Assembly (NCBI RefSeq): GCF_018127805.1
Contig: NZ_CP072334.1
Location: 1,962,001-2,026,000, forward strand
Source of the DNA: Prevotella sp. oral taxon 475
GTDB lineage: Bacteria; Bacteroidota; Bacteroidia; Bacteroidales; Bacteroidaceae
DNA: 64,000 nt
Direction of reading: 5' to 3'
The notes below the pieces were generated by a model. The model made no database searches, was not told the DNA's origin, and saw only the letters and a list, made by a program, of their open reading frames with translations. Of the stretch, positions 1-8,478 are shown one piece after another. How positions within the stretch are numbered: the first letter of the stretch is position 1; each line of letters starts with the position of its first letter. Position numbers and translations under genes: made by a program.

Positions 1-83
1 AGCCGCCGCTGAGCCTGCGCCATATTTGCCTCGGGCAAGAGATTGCTGCCAAGGCTTAAAAGGACGTCGTGCCTAATCATCAT
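1..83 (-). CDS. folK: FolK-like pyrophosphokinase, N-terminal fragment
   Basis: An open frame starts at the tandem ATG codons at 83-78 and runs off the left edge of the window. The roughly 27 visible residues include VLLSLGSNL followed by an alanine- and glutamine-rich helix start. That matches the N-terminus of 6-hydroxymethyl-7,8-dihydropterin pyrophosphokinase, whose hallmark is a G-S-N-L turn after the first beta strand; the enzyme makes the pyrophosphorylated pterin used in folate synthesis. It starts 28 bases after the stop of the upstream glucosaminidase gene, so co-transcription is likely. The call rests on a short stretch only; catalytic residues lie outside the window. Confidence 0.55.
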   Translation of the reverse strand, partial: MMIRHDVLLSLGSNLLPEANMAQAQRR

Positions 84-111
84 TTAAGTTGACAAATCAA
101 CAGAAATCCCC

Positions 112-1026
112 TTAATATACTCGGAGGCGATCCCCCACCCGAGCTTGATCATCCTCGCCCAGACCGTTCATTTGATAGAGACTTTTGAGACGAATGCCAT
201 ACCGCTGGGCGATGTCATACAGACTCTCGCCCGCCTTCACCACATGCGGTCGATCTTTAAAAGCTCTTTCAGCCCGGCGGCGTTTCTTCTTGAGGTAGAC
301 AATATCGCCCTCAGCAAGCATCTCGTGCAGGTCGCGCTCATTGGCCCGAGCCAGAGCGCGAGCCGAGAGCTCCACTTCCTGGGCAATCGATTGGAACGTA
401 TCGCCCTGCCGGGCCCTGAGATAATAATTCTCGTTATAGCGGAAAATCGGGTGTAGTCGTGCGTTCGCCGTCCCCGCAGGATAATTGCCCGAGTGTCGCG
501 CCATGAAGTGATCGTAGCCCGTGGCCGAATCGTAGCGATAAAGCTGATAGAGCTCAATGAGACGAATCAGTTTCGTGGCATACTGCGGATCGGTGGCATA
601 TCCACACTCTTTAAGACCGCGCGCCCAGCCCCGATAGTCGGTTGTGGCCAATGCATAGAGTCGCTTGTATCGCTCGCGCAGCAGAAACCGGCTATGGTCC
701 TCAAAACTCTCGCGCGCACTGCGATACACCCGGAAGCACTCCCCTTCCTCGTCGTCGTTGCGATAGGTTCGCGCCCCTGTCCAGTCGTGGCATTTAATGC
801 CGAAATGGTTATTGCCTTTTCTCACCAATTCACTCATCCCCGCACCACTCTCCAGCAGTCCTTGCGCCAGCGTGATACTGGCCGGAATGCGATGTTTCAT
901 CATCTCTTCGATGGCGATATCCTTATACTCGGCAATATAGCTCTGCCATTGCGCATTCCACTGCATCTGCGCTCCGGCTGACAACCCCCACACGCAAAAC
1001 AGCAAAAAGCAAATCGTTCTCTTCAT
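112..1026 (-). CDS. LysM-containing N-acetylglucosaminidase (peptidoglycan hydrolase)
   Basis: Secreted cell-wall hydrolase of about 304 residues. I chose the ATG at 1026 because it gives a classic signal peptide (MKRTICFLLF...SAGAQ); an upstream in-frame ATG at 1059 would put extra residues ahead of it and lies on the -7 box. Residues about 25-170 look like a mannosyl-glycoprotein endo-beta-N-acetylglucosaminidase (Glucosaminidase, GH73-like) domain with ITLAQGLLESGAG, containing the expected catalytic Glu, then GNNHFGIKCH. Two LysM modules follow, at about 197-240 and 258-304, for peptidoglycan binding. It probably cleaves glycan strands during growth or division. A TACTTTTG box lies 33 bases upstream of the chosen start. 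Confidence 0.88.
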   Translation of the reverse strand: MKRTICFLLFCVWGLSAGAQMQWNAQWQSYIAEYKDIAIEEMMKHRIPASITLAQGLLESGAGMSELVRKGNNHFGIKCHDWTGARTYRNDDEEGECFRVYRSARESFEDHSRFLLRERYKRLYALATTDYRGWARGLKECGYATDPQYATKLIRLIELYQLYRYDSATGYDHFMARHSGNYPAGTANARLHPIFRYNENYYLRARQGDTFQSIAQEVELSARALARANERDLHEMLAEGDIVYLKKKRRRAERAFKDRPHVVKAGESLYDIAQRYGIRLKSLYQMNGLGEDDQARVGDRLRVY

Positions 1027-1058
1027 CTTAAAAATCATGATTTCTTGAAATTTCCCCA

Positions 1059-1066
1059 CAAAAGTA
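1059..1066 (-). promoter_or_regulatory. Bacteroidetes -7 box for the glucosaminidase gene
   Basis: On the minus strand this reads TACTTTTG, matching the Bacteroidetes primary sigma -7 consensus TAnnTTTG. It sits 33 bases upstream of the chosen ATG. No good TTTG element was found 19-21 bases further upstream, so the -33 half is weak. Confidence 0.5.
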
Positions 1067-1239
1067 CAGATTTTTCTTTAGTTGACGAGGAATTCAATTG
1101 ACGAGTTGACAAAGAGTTGCCCACATGGGTCATCTCCTTGCCAACTTGCCAATCCTGCCTAAACCATACGAATAAATAACAGCTCTATAAGGGCTGGGCG
1201 CCGTTGGGGGGGTGGTACAACGTCTACTCATATACGACT

Positions 1240-1349
1240 GATCACCTCCCAATACGAAAAAGATGATCTCCAAATACGGCAGAGGTGATCTCCGAATACA
1301 GCAGAGGTGACTTCCCGCACATTGGGAAGTCACCTCCGGCGTTGTAAAT
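1240..1349. repeat. Five-unit array in 22-bp register, core GGTGATCTCC
   Basis: Related cores start at 1240, 1262, 1284, 1306 and 1328, exactly 22 bp apart: GATCACCTCC, GATGATCTCC, GGTGATCTCC, GGTGACTTCC and AGTCACCTCC. About 12 bases between cores differ between units. The last two cores face each other and form a hairpin. A related array lies at 39681-39768, downstream of cassette 3, and the adjoining DNA (gcatcattt, gcaccg, gatgcg pieces) is also shared in inverted orientation. The rest of the 1067-1429 spacer holds a degraded GTTGACRA tract at 1081-1150 and no gene that I can support. Confidence 0.75.
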
Positions 1350-1429
1350 GATGCTTACGCGCGGCATTGCTTGGTTGCGCATCGAGGCGGTGCTATGGAG
1401 GGTCGAAGCAGGAGGCTTCCCGCCAGAGC

Positions 1430-1621
1430 CTAATGCCTCACGTCACCCCAGGGGCGTTCTTCAAACTGTTCTTCTTCGTTTTCTTCGTCGAAGAAGTCGC
1501 TGCCCTTAGCGTCGCCCGAGTTTTCGGGCACAGACTTGGAGGTGACAACAAACTGAGCGATGCTCTCGCCCATGCCTACCTGAACGATGTGAATGGCGGG
1601 GGATGTATATGTCTGTTTCAT
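1430..1621 (-). CDS. Small acidic peptide of surface cassette 1 (unknown function)
   Basis: A 63-residue protein starting 20 bases after the stop of the BspA-like gene. I do not recognise a named family. It is clearly paralogous to the proteins at 17218-17403 and 39384-39581: all have an N-terminal YT.P..H/K.V.. stretch, a central IAQFVV-like hydrophobic core, a DAK linker, an acidic FFDEENEEEQFEE segment and a C-terminal RPWG/SEV ending. No signal peptide or lipobox is visible. Repeated pairing with a secreted protein gene suggests a partner, chaperone or secreted peptide role; a ribosomally made peptide precursor is another possibility. Function unknown. Confidence 0.8.
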   Translation of the reverse strand: MKQTYTSPAIHIVQVGMGESIAQFVVTSKSVPENSGDAKGSDFFDEENEEEQFEERPWGDVRH

Positions 1622-1641
1622 TGTTACTAATCCTTTACTAC

Positions 1642-2889
1642 TTATTCCTTTACTACTTTCTTCCCATTGATGATGTAAATACCGCGGGTGGGATGGAGAA
1701 CGCGGCGGCCTTGCAGATCGAAGATGACGTCTTCCTTAGATGCGGGTGCAACGTGGGGCAGCTGGCGGATACCTGTGGCGAGTTGCTCCTTGGCAGCTTC
1801 GAAGTCGAAGATGAGCTCTTTGGCCGGGGCAAAACCGTGACCGGTGACGGGCAGCCGCAATCCGGCGCGGTGAGCTTTCACCTTAATCGATTGGCCCTTA
1901 CGCGTACCTTGATGGTAGAAGCCTTGCCCCAGCGATCCGTCGCTGAAGATGTAGTATTTATAACCTGCGCCAGAGAATTCTTCTCCGGTGGCCGTACCTA
2001 CGAGCAGATTGTCCGATACGTCTACCTCCGTGCCCGAGATGTTGGCGTGATAGCCGATGGTTTTGCCTTTCTCACTGAGGTTTTCAAGAATGAAGGCAGT
2101 CTGCTTGGGGATGAGGCTGCCGGCAGCGAATGCCACGAGGTCGGCGTCAGGATAGTTGCCGACTCCTTGCTTCGATCCCTTTACGATGTATGCTGTACAG
2201 CCCGTGGGAACTTCGAAGTTCTCGTTCTCTAAGTACAGACTGGCATAACCATTAGCATTGAGCGTGATTTGCTCGAGGTAGGGGATTGGACCATAATCTC
2301 CTCCTGCATTCATTTTCCAGTCTTGGCCTGCCTTATAATTAGTGGAACAATCTATAGGCACATAAATTTTCACATATGTCAAGTCCATATTGAAAACAGG
2401 ATAACCAACACCTTTTGCTGGCGGTGTTGTTCCCATCAGATAAATTTCCATGGGGGAAGTGGGACTTGCTGCAAACTGGAAAACAATCCCACCGGTTTCT
2501 TCTACTCCGGCAGGCAATACAAATTTCTTTAACGATTGTATTCCCAAGAAAGGTTGCCATTCCAGTTTTTTCAATGTATTGGGTAAGGTCAATTCTTTCA
2601 AGGAAGGAAGCTGATGACCCGTTGAAAATGTATATCCTATTTCTGTTACTGTATATTCCGTTCCGTCACTCTTCTTCACTTTATCAGGAATCACCATCTT
2701 TGTAACACCTGCATAGGGATAAAACACATGGTCTGCAGCTAAGCTCACTTCTTTTTTTGTCTCATCAACCACCTTATAATATAGAGTTAAACCATCATCG
2801 TTCACTGCACTGAAATCATAAGTGGATTGTGCCCTGACCAGCTGCATGGTGGCAAGGCAAAAGAACACAAGTAATAATTTTTTCATCAT
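1642..2889 (-). CDS. BspA-like leucine-rich repeat surface protein, cassette 1
   Basis: A 415-residue secreted protein. Residues 1-21 form a signal peptide (MMKKLLLVFF...VRAQ). Residues about 60-180 hold BspA/LRR_5-type repeats (SLKELTLPNTLKKL, SLKKFVLPAGVEE). Residues about 205-360 form a module shared with the two other BspA-like proteins here, with a YLENENFEVP.GCTAYI motif. The C-terminus has DLQGRRV and RGIYIINGKKVV, typical of the short C-terminal tails of secreted Prevotella proteins and resembling type IX secretion sorting tails. It is preceded by leader cassette copy 1 and followed by the small acidic peptide gene. BspA-like proteins are known adhesins; the ligand is not predictable. 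Confidence 0.85.
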   Translation of the reverse strand: MMKKLLLVFFCLATMQLVRAQSTYDFSAVNDDGLTLYYKVVDETKKEVSLAADHVFYPYAGVTKMVIPDKVKKSDGTEYTVTEIGYTFSTGHQLPSLKELTLPNTLKKLEWQPFLGIQSLKKFVLPAGVEETGGIVFQFAASPTSPMEIYLMGTTPPAKGVGYPVFNMDLTYVKIYVPIDCSTNYKAGQDWKMNAGGDYGPIPYLEQITLNANGYASLYLENENFEVPTGCTAYIVKGSKQGVGNYPDADLVAFAAGSLIPKQTAFILENLSEKGKTIGYHANISGTEVDVSDNLLVGTATGEEFSGAGYKYYIFSDGSLGQGFYHQGTRKGQSIKVKAHRAGLRLPVTGHGFAPAKELIFDFEAAKEQLATGIRQLPHVAPASKEDVIFDLQGRRVLHPTRGIYIINGKKVVKE

Positions 2890-2959
2890 TTTCTCTCTTG
2901 TTTATCGTTAAAAGTTGATTCTAATTTATTGATTCCGCATAGATAGGCACACACGAAGA

Positions 2960-2998
2960 AGCCTGCAAAGAGATTCGCTGGGAATCTCTTTGCAGGCT
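2960..2998 (-). terminator. Terminator-like hairpin in leader copy 1
   Basis: Perfect 17-bp inverted repeat with a 5-nt loop: AGCCTGCAAAGAGATTC pairs with GAATCTCTTTGCAGGCT. On the transcript strand it is followed by TTCTTCG, a weak U-rich stretch. It lies about 70 nt upstream of the BspA-like start codon, inside the leader and not at an operon end, so an attenuator role is more likely than simple termination. The equivalent stems in the other three copies differ in sequence but still pair. Confidence 0.7.
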
Positions 2999-3069
2999 AT
3001 GGTTACGCCACGCTTCGCGCGCGCGTAGGAAAAAGGTGAAAAAGTCTTACACTTACAATAGGTGCGAAT

Positions 3070-3124
<55 letters not shown>

Positions 3125-3240
3125 GGTAGCAAATTCCTGCGACACTACCAAACAATCAGCGTTAAAAGATGCAGAAAAGTTCGCCCCTTTCTGCCCTTCC
3201 TGATACTGCCGATATGTCAACACATTCTGTTTCACGGCGG

Positions 3241-3272
3241 CAAAGGTAACACAATCTTTTGGTTTGACCAAA
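3241..3272 (-). promoter_or_regulatory. Promoter of cassette 1 (TTTG-N20-TACCTTTG)
   Basis: On the minus strand TTTG (3272-3269), 20 bases, then TACCTTTG (3248-3241), a full match to the Bacteroidetes primary promoter. The same element with the same 20-base spacing heads all four leader cassettes. It begins 15 bases after the stop of the upstream gene at 3288. Confidence 0.85.
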
Positions 3273-3287
3273 GGTTGAAGAAAGGTT

Positions 3288-4064
3288 TTACGAGCGTGGT
3301 GAGGCGGTCGGGACTTTGAGAACCCTTTCTGTCTGCTTGGCTTCTTCGGGAGAGAGGCAGTGCGAGGCGAGGTATCGGTGAAGAAGCTGGGTTTTCTCTT
3401 TAAAGGCAAATTCTTTGGAGAGACGACCTGCGCACTGACGTAGCGGAAGTTCCCGATAATAGGCATCAAGGGGGCCAAGACCAATGCGGGGACCTTGCAG
3501 AAGATAGGTTTTGTCGCGCGGGTCGACAGAGGTGGCTGTGGGTTGCAACACTCGTTGATACTCTACCAGAGGAAAAAGTTTGGATAGTTCGAAAGTTCCG
3601 GCGTGTCGCCGCGTAAAGTATTCGGCATCGAGAAGGCCTTTCTGCGCATTCACCTGCTGCATGAGATGGGTGAGCACGGTGTTGGGTCCAAACAGAGATG
3701 TGCCGTCGGCAAATATGGCACTGCGCACAAGGGCGGAATAATAATAGGTGTCGGCGGTGGAGAGCGAGATGCCCATACAAACGCGGTTATCCATCTTGTA
3801 GGGATCGGTGGAACGACGGCCACGACGATGGATGTAGAGCTCGCCAAAATGATTCATCTGTAGTTCGTTGCTATGTACATAGGGGTCTTCGAAAATGCCT
3901 TGACGGTAGAAGTAGCTTTCTACTTCGATGGGGAAGACATCGATGCCGCATACGCTGATTTTGTAACAACAGAGCAGCTGTTGCAGTGTGTCCTGCAACA
4001 GCTGCTCTATCTTTTCTCGTTCTTCGGCAACAGATAATTCTGCTAAGATTTGTTGCAATTCCAT
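3288..4064 (-). CDS. Conserved protein of unknown function, possible MPG-fold relative
   Basis: A 258-residue soluble protein without signal peptide. I do not recognise it firmly. The order of short motifs (IEVESYF, DPYVHSN, GELYIHR, CMGISLS, SALVRSA, GPNTVL) recalls 3-methyladenine DNA glycosylases of the MPG/Aag type (IVETEAYL, ASHS, GTLYVY, CLNI, LIRALEP, GPGKL), so it may share that fold. Whether the catalytic Glu is functional cannot be judged. The N-terminal 40 residues are helical and Gln/Leu-rich. It follows recQ on the same strand after 73 bases of pyrimidine-rich DNA, so a repair-related role would fit the context. The fold assignment is inference only. Confidence 0.6.
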   Translation of the reverse strand: MELQQILAELSVAEEREKIEQLLQDTLQQLLCCYKISVCGIDVFPIEVESYFYRQGIFEDPYVHSNELQMNHFGELYIHRRGRRSTDPYKMDNRVCMGISLSTADTYYYSALVRSAIFADGTSLFGPNTVLTHLMQQVNAQKGLLDAEYFTRRHAGTFELSKLFPLVEYQRVLQPTATSVDPRDKTYLLQGPRIGLGPLDAYYRELPLRQCAGRLSKEFAFKEKTQLLHRYLASHCLSPEEAKQTERVLKVPTASPRS

Positions 4065-4137
4065 TTCTTTCCTTACTCCTCTTATTATACTTACTCTTTC
4101 CCTCTATTCCTTCTCTCCTTTTATTCTCTTGAGACTC

Positions 4138-6315
4138 TTAATTAGCCATTTCGGAGAGGAATTTAATGCGCACGAGTCGGATTTCCTCTTCGGGATATTC
4201 GCTGCCCAACTGCTGGGCGGCCACGCGAAGGTTGTCGGTATCGCTTGTGCGGAAGTATTCGTAGATGTCGTCAATATGATCTTCGTCCATCACTTCTTCA
4301 AGAAAATAGTCGATGTTGAGCTTGGTTCCGCTATAGACGATGGCTTCGATCTCATCGAGCAACTCGTTGAAATCGAGATTCTCGGTGCCGGCGATGTCGT
4401 CGAGCGGAATCTGCCGATCGATGCTTTGAATGATTTTCACCTTGTTCATCGACTTCTTTGCCACGGTGCGCACCCGCAATTCTTCAGGTCGCTCGATGTG
4501 GTTATCCTCACAATGTTTTTTAATCAGTTGGCAGAATGGCTCGCCATAACGTTTCGCCTTTCCGATACCCACGCCGGGGATGTTTTGCAATTCTTCGAGA
4601 TTGACGGGGAACATTACGGCCATCTGTTCGAGCGAGGGATCTTGAAAGATGACGTAGGGCGGCACGTGGTGCTTGTCGGCCACGTCTTTACGCAACTGTT
4701 TGAGCATGGCGTAGAGTTCGGGGTCGAGCGTGGAAGAACTGCTGTCGCGGCTTTCGTCGTCGAAACCGTTGTCAAATTCCTTGTCTTCTACAATCATAAA
4801 CGACTGGGGCGACTTGATGAAGCGGCGTCCGGCGGGTGTCACTTTGAGCAGTCCGTAGTTTTCGACATCTTTCTTCAGATAGCCGGCGATGAGGGCTTGA
4901 TGAATGACGGGTGTCCAGAGCTTATCGTCTTCATCTTCTCCCAAGCCGAATTCTTCCAACTCGTTATGTTTGTGCGACACGAGTTCGTCTGTAGGACGAC
5001 CTTTAATGAAGTTGATCACATAGTCGGTTCGGAAATTTTCTTTTACCGCCAAGACAGCTTTCAGAGTGATAAGCAATGCATTCTGTGCCTCTCGTTTGGT
5101 TTTGGGATGTAAGCAATTGTCGCAGTTGTGGCAGTTTTCCTCAGTGTATTCTTCACCGAAGTAGTGGAGCAACATCTTGCGGCGACATACGGAAGACTCC
5201 GCATAGGCAGCGGTCTCGAGCAGCAATTGCCGACCGATGTCTTGTTCGGCAATGGGCTTCCCCTCCATAAACTTCTCCAGTTTTTGAAGGTCTTTGTTTG
5301 AGTAGAATGTCACACAGAGCCCCTCTCCGCCGTCGCGTCCGGCCCGACCTGTTTCCTGATAATAGCCTTCTAAGCTTTTAGGAATGTCATAATGAATGAC
5401 AAACCGCACGTCGGGCTTATCGATTCCCATCCCAAAAGCAATTGTGGCGACGATGACATCAATGCGTTCCATCAAGAAATCGTCTTGCGTTTGCGAACGG
5501 GTGGCACTGTCTAAGCCTGCATGATAGGGTGCTGCCTTAATATCATTGGCCTGCAATATGGCAGCCAACTCTTCTACCTTTTTACGCGAAAGACAATAGA
5601 TGATGCCGCTCTTCCCCGCATGTTGCCTGATGAACATGATGATGTTGCGATCTACCTCTGCCGTTTTCGGACGTACCTCGTAGTAAAGATTCGGCCGATT
5701 GAATGAGCTTTTGAATTCGCGAGCGTCGTTGATACCGAGATTCTTCTTGATGTCACACCGCACCTTGTCGGTAGCTGTTGCCGTAAGAGCAATCACCGGC
5801 GCATTGCCTATTTTTAAAATAGTGGGTCGGATGTTGCGATATTCGGGCCGGAAGTCGTGTCCCCATTCCGAAATACAGTGCGCCTCGTCTACGGCATAGA
5901 AAGAAATCTTAATTGTTCGGAGAAATTCTACATTCTCTTCCTTGTTGAGCGATTCGGGAGCAACATACAATAGCTTGGTTTTTCCCGAACGTACATCTTC
6001 CATCACCTGAAGAATGGCAGCCTTGTTGAGTGAAGAGTTGAGATAATGTGCAACACATCCGTCTTCGCTCATTCCGTTCATCACGTCCACTTGGTTCTTC
6101 ATTAGTGCGATGAGTGGAGAGATAACAATGGCCGTTCCCTCCATCAGTAGCGATGGAAGCTGATAGCAGAGGCTCTTTCCTCCCCCTGTTGGCATCAGCA
6201 CAAAGGTGTCATTACCTGCCAGCAGGTTACGGATAATGGTTTCCTGATCGCCTTTGAAATGATCAAAGCCGAAATATTGTTTCAAGGCTTTTGTGAGATT
6301 TACGTCCTTTATCAT
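4138..6315 (-). CDS. recQ: ATP-dependent DNA helicase RecQ
   Basis: A 725-residue superfamily 2 helicase that unwinds DNA 3' to 5' in recombination and replication-fork repair. Visible are the Walker A motif PTGGGKSLCYQLP (about residues 42-54), the DEAH box in AVDEAHCISEWGHD (about 137-150), the motif VI region QETGRAGRDG, four clustered cysteines of the RecQ-C-terminal zinc site (VCRRK and ENCHNCDNC), and an HRDC domain near 530-600 (LQNIPGVGIGKAKRYG). The C-terminal extension after HRDC is acidic and typical of Bacteroidetes RecQ. It is the distal gene of a tig-clpP-clpX-recQ run on one strand, 131 bases after clpX. Confidence 0.95.
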   Translation of the reverse strand: MIKDVNLTKALKQYFGFDHFKGDQETIIRNLLAGNDTFVLMPTGGGKSLCYQLPSLLMEGTAIVISPLIALMKNQVDVMNGMSEDGCVAHYLNSSLNKAAILQVMEDVRSGKTKLLYVAPESLNKEENVEFLRTIKISFYAVDEAHCISEWGHDFRPEYRNIRPTILKIGNAPVIALTATATDKVRCDIKKNLGINDAREFKSSFNRPNLYYEVRPKTAEVDRNIIMFIRQHAGKSGIIYCLSRKKVEELAAILQANDIKAAPYHAGLDSATRSQTQDDFLMERIDVIVATIAFGMGIDKPDVRFVIHYDIPKSLEGYYQETGRAGRDGGEGLCVTFYSNKDLQKLEKFMEGKPIAEQDIGRQLLLETAAYAESSVCRRKMLLHYFGEEYTEENCHNCDNCLHPKTKREAQNALLITLKAVLAVKENFRTDYVINFIKGRPTDELVSHKHNELEEFGLGEDEDDKLWTPVIHQALIAGYLKKDVENYGLLKVTPAGRRFIKSPQSFMIVEDKEFDNGFDDESRDSSSSTLDPELYAMLKQLRKDVADKHHVPPYVIFQDPSLEQMAVMFPVNLEELQNIPGVGIGKAKRYGEPFCQLIKKHCEDNHIERPEELRVRTVAKKSMNKVKIIQSIDRQIPLDDIAGTENLDFNELLDEIEAIVYSGTKLNIDYFLEEVMDEDHIDDIYEYFRTSDTDNLRVAAQQLGSEYPEEEIRLVRIKFLSEMAN

Positions 6316-6446
6316 AACTATTCAGGTTTCATAGATGAAGGGAGGAAAGAAAAAAGGAGGTGAATGGAAACGACGGACAGACAGTCAACGATCAAGACGA
6401 AAGGAAACACGTACTCAGAATGGACTATCTATTCGTCGCCAAGCCC

Positions 6447-7679
6447 TTAACTGGCTTGTTGCAAGCCGGCTTTATCCAGCTGTGCCTGAGCATATTCGAG
6501 TGTCACCTCAAAGTGTTTGATGCGTTTCGACGGGATTTCGAACATCGTGTCCATCATCACCGCTTCTACAATCGAACGTAATCCACGCGCACCCAGTTTA
6601 TATTCCACGGCCTTATCCACCATATAATCGAGTGCTTCGGGCGAGAAGTCCAGTTCGATATCGTCCATCTTAAAGAGTTTGACATACTGCTTGATGATAG
6701 AGTTCTTAGGTTCAGTGAGAATCTGTCGCAGAGCTTCCCGGTCGAGCGGATTGAGATAAGTCAGCACGGGCAGACGTCCGATAATTTCTGGAATCAGTCC
6801 AAACGACTTCAAATCTTGCGGAAGGATATATTTCATCAAGTCTCCTTTATCTATCTTTCTTACATTCTGCACCGAATTATATCCTACCACATGCGTATTG
6901 AGTCGTTGTGCTATCTTCCGTTCAATGCCATCGAAAGCTCCGCCGCAGATAAACAAGATGTTGCGCGTATCGACATGGATGTAGTCTTGATCAGGATGTT
7001 TGCGTCCACCTTTGGGCGGAACGTTCACCACCGTTCCTTCAAGGAGTTTGAGTAGACCTTGTTGAACTCCCTCTCCGCTGACGTCGCGGGTGATACTGGG
7101 GTTGTCACTCTTGCGGGCAATTTTGTCTATCTCGTCAACAAAGACAATCCCTCGTTCAGCGGCAGCCACGTCAAAGTCAGCCACTTGCAACAAACGACTC
7201 AGAATGCTTTCCACATCTTCGCCCACATAACCTGCCTCCGTAAACACTGTTGCATCGACAATGGTGAAAGGAACATCCAGCAATTTGGCGATGGTTCGGG
7301 CCAAAAGCGTCTTACCCGTCCCCGTACTGCCCACCATAATGATGTTACTCTTCTCTATTTCCACACCATCGTCATCCTTGGGTTGTTGCAAACGCTTGTA
7401 GTGGTTATAGACCGAGACAGCAAGATAGCGTTTCGCTTCATCCTGTCCGATGATATATTGGTCCAGATATTTCTTTATTTCTTTAGGCTTCGGCACCTTT
7501 TTCAGGCTGAAGGGCTTTGCATCTGTCCCGCCATGTTTATCATTCAGTTGTTCGGACGACTGAACTATCTGATAAGCCTGTAAAACACAGTTATCGCAGA
7601 TATGTCCATTCAACCCGGTTATCAGCAGATTCACTTCTTTTTCGCTTCTTCCGCAGAAGCTGCATACATTCTTAGACAT
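6447..7679 (-). CDS. clpX: ClpX, ATP-binding unfoldase of the ClpXP protease
   Basis: AAA+ unfoldase of 410 residues that recognises, unfolds and feeds substrates to ClpP. The start at 7679 gives the standard N-terminus [16 protein letters not shown]; longer in-frame starts would overlap clpP and add unrelated residues. The N-terminal zinc-binding domain has C6, C9 and a second pair in ICDNC. Walker A is GSTGTGKT, Walker B is [11 protein letters not shown], and the GYVGEDVE pore-loop motif is intact. It starts 2 bases after the clpP stop, so the two are one transcription unit, giving the expected protease pair. Confidence 0.97.
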   Translation of the reverse strand: MSKNVCSFCGRSEKEVNLLITGLNGHICDNCVLQAYQIVQSSEQLNDKHGGTDAKPFSLKKVPKPKEIKKYLDQYIIGQDEAKRYLAVSVYNHYKRLQQPKDDDGVEIEKSNIIMVGSTGTGKTLLARTIAKLLDVPFTIVDATVFTEAGYVGEDVESILSRLLQVADFDVAAAERGIVFVDEIDKIARKSDNPSITRDVSGEGVQQGLLKLLEGTVVNVPPKGGRKHPDQDYIHVDTRNILFICGGAFDGIERKIAQRLNTHVVGYNSVQNVRKIDKGDLMKYILPQDLKSFGLIPEIIGRLPVLTYLNPLDREALRQILTEPKNSIIKQYVKLFKMDDIELDFSPEALDYMVDKAVEYKLGARGLRSIVEAVMMDTMFEIPSKRIKHFEVTLEYAQAQLDKAGLQQAS

Positions 7680-7681
7680 CC

Positions 7682-8347
7682 TTATTTCTTCCTTACCAAC
7701 ACCGTATCTATCATACCATACTCTTTTGCCTCCTCTGCGTTCATCCAATAGTTGCGGTCAGAATCCTGCCACACTTTCTCAAACGGAGTGTGCGAATGGT
7801 TGGAGATGATGGTGTAGAGTTCCTTTTTAAACTTCTGAATCTCTTTGGCTTCAATCTCTATATCCGATGCCTGTCCCTGCACGCCTCCCAGCGGTTGATG
7901 AATCATCACCCTGCTATGGGTTAATGCCGAACGTTTTCCTTCCTGTCCCGAAACGAGCAACACCGCAGCCATCGATGCTGCCATACCTGTGCATATCGTA
8001 GCCACGTCGCTCGAAATAAACTGCATCGTGTCGTAAATACCCAAACCTGCCGTAACACTTCCACCGGGACTATTGATGTAGATAGAGATGTCTTTACCCG
8101 CATCCACAGAGTCGAGATACAGCAATTGAGCTTGTAATGTGTTAGCCGTATAGTCATCGATTTCCGTTCCCAGGAAGATAATGCGATCCATCATCAGTCG
8201 TGAGAATACATCCATCTGCGTAACATTGAGCTGACGCTCTTCCAATATATATGGATTGAGATATTGCGCCTGCGCTTTCATCACATCGTCTAACACCATA
8301 CCGTTCATTTTCAAATGTCCGGTTGCATATTTTCTGAAATCATTCAT
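7682..8347 (-). CDS. clpP: ClpP, ATP-dependent Clp protease proteolytic subunit
   Basis: A 221-residue serine peptidase forming the chamber of ClpXP. The catalytic Ser lies in [11 protein letters not shown] (usual GxASMAA), the His in [10 protein letters not shown], and the Asp in the [13 protein letters not shown] region. The [16 protein letters not shown] strand-turn is complete. It starts 131 bases after tig and ends 2 bases before clpX. A TAACTTTG box at 8417-8424, framed by an inverted repeat, provides its own likely promoter. The first 20-odd residues precede the core fold and may be a processed propeptide. Confidence 0.97.
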   Translation of the reverse strand: MNDFRKYATGHLKMNGMVLDDVMKAQAQYLNPYILEERQLNVTQMDVFSRLMMDRIIFLGTEIDDYTANTLQAQLLYLDSVDAGKDISIYINSPGGSVTAGLGIYDTMQFISSDVATICTGMAASMAAVLLVSGQEGKRSALTHSRVMIHQPLGGVQGQASDIEIEAKEIQKFKKELYTIISNHSHTPFEKVWQDSDRNYWMNAEEAKEYGMIDTVLVRKK

Positions 8348-8381
8348 ACATTAAATCCTTTCTTTATCCAACAAACAAAAG

Positions 8382-8447
8382 AAGAGGTTGCTGACTCTTT
8401 TTCGCTTGTCGATGAACAAAGTTAGTAAAAAAAGTCAACAACCTCTT
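8382..8447. promoter_or_regulatory. Inverted repeat framing the clpP promoter
   Basis: Arms at 8382-8402 (AAGAGGTTGCTGACTCTTTTT) and 8427-8447 (AAAAAGTCAACAACCTCTT core) are nearly perfect inverted repeats. Between them at 8417-8424 is CAAAGTTA, that is TAACTTTG on the minus strand, the expected clpP -7 box. The structure could terminate tig transcripts, act as an operator, or leave a hairpin at the 5' end of the clpP mRNA. Confidence 0.65.
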
Positions 8448-8478
8448 TATAAAGAGAAGTTTTTCTCAAAAAAAATAT

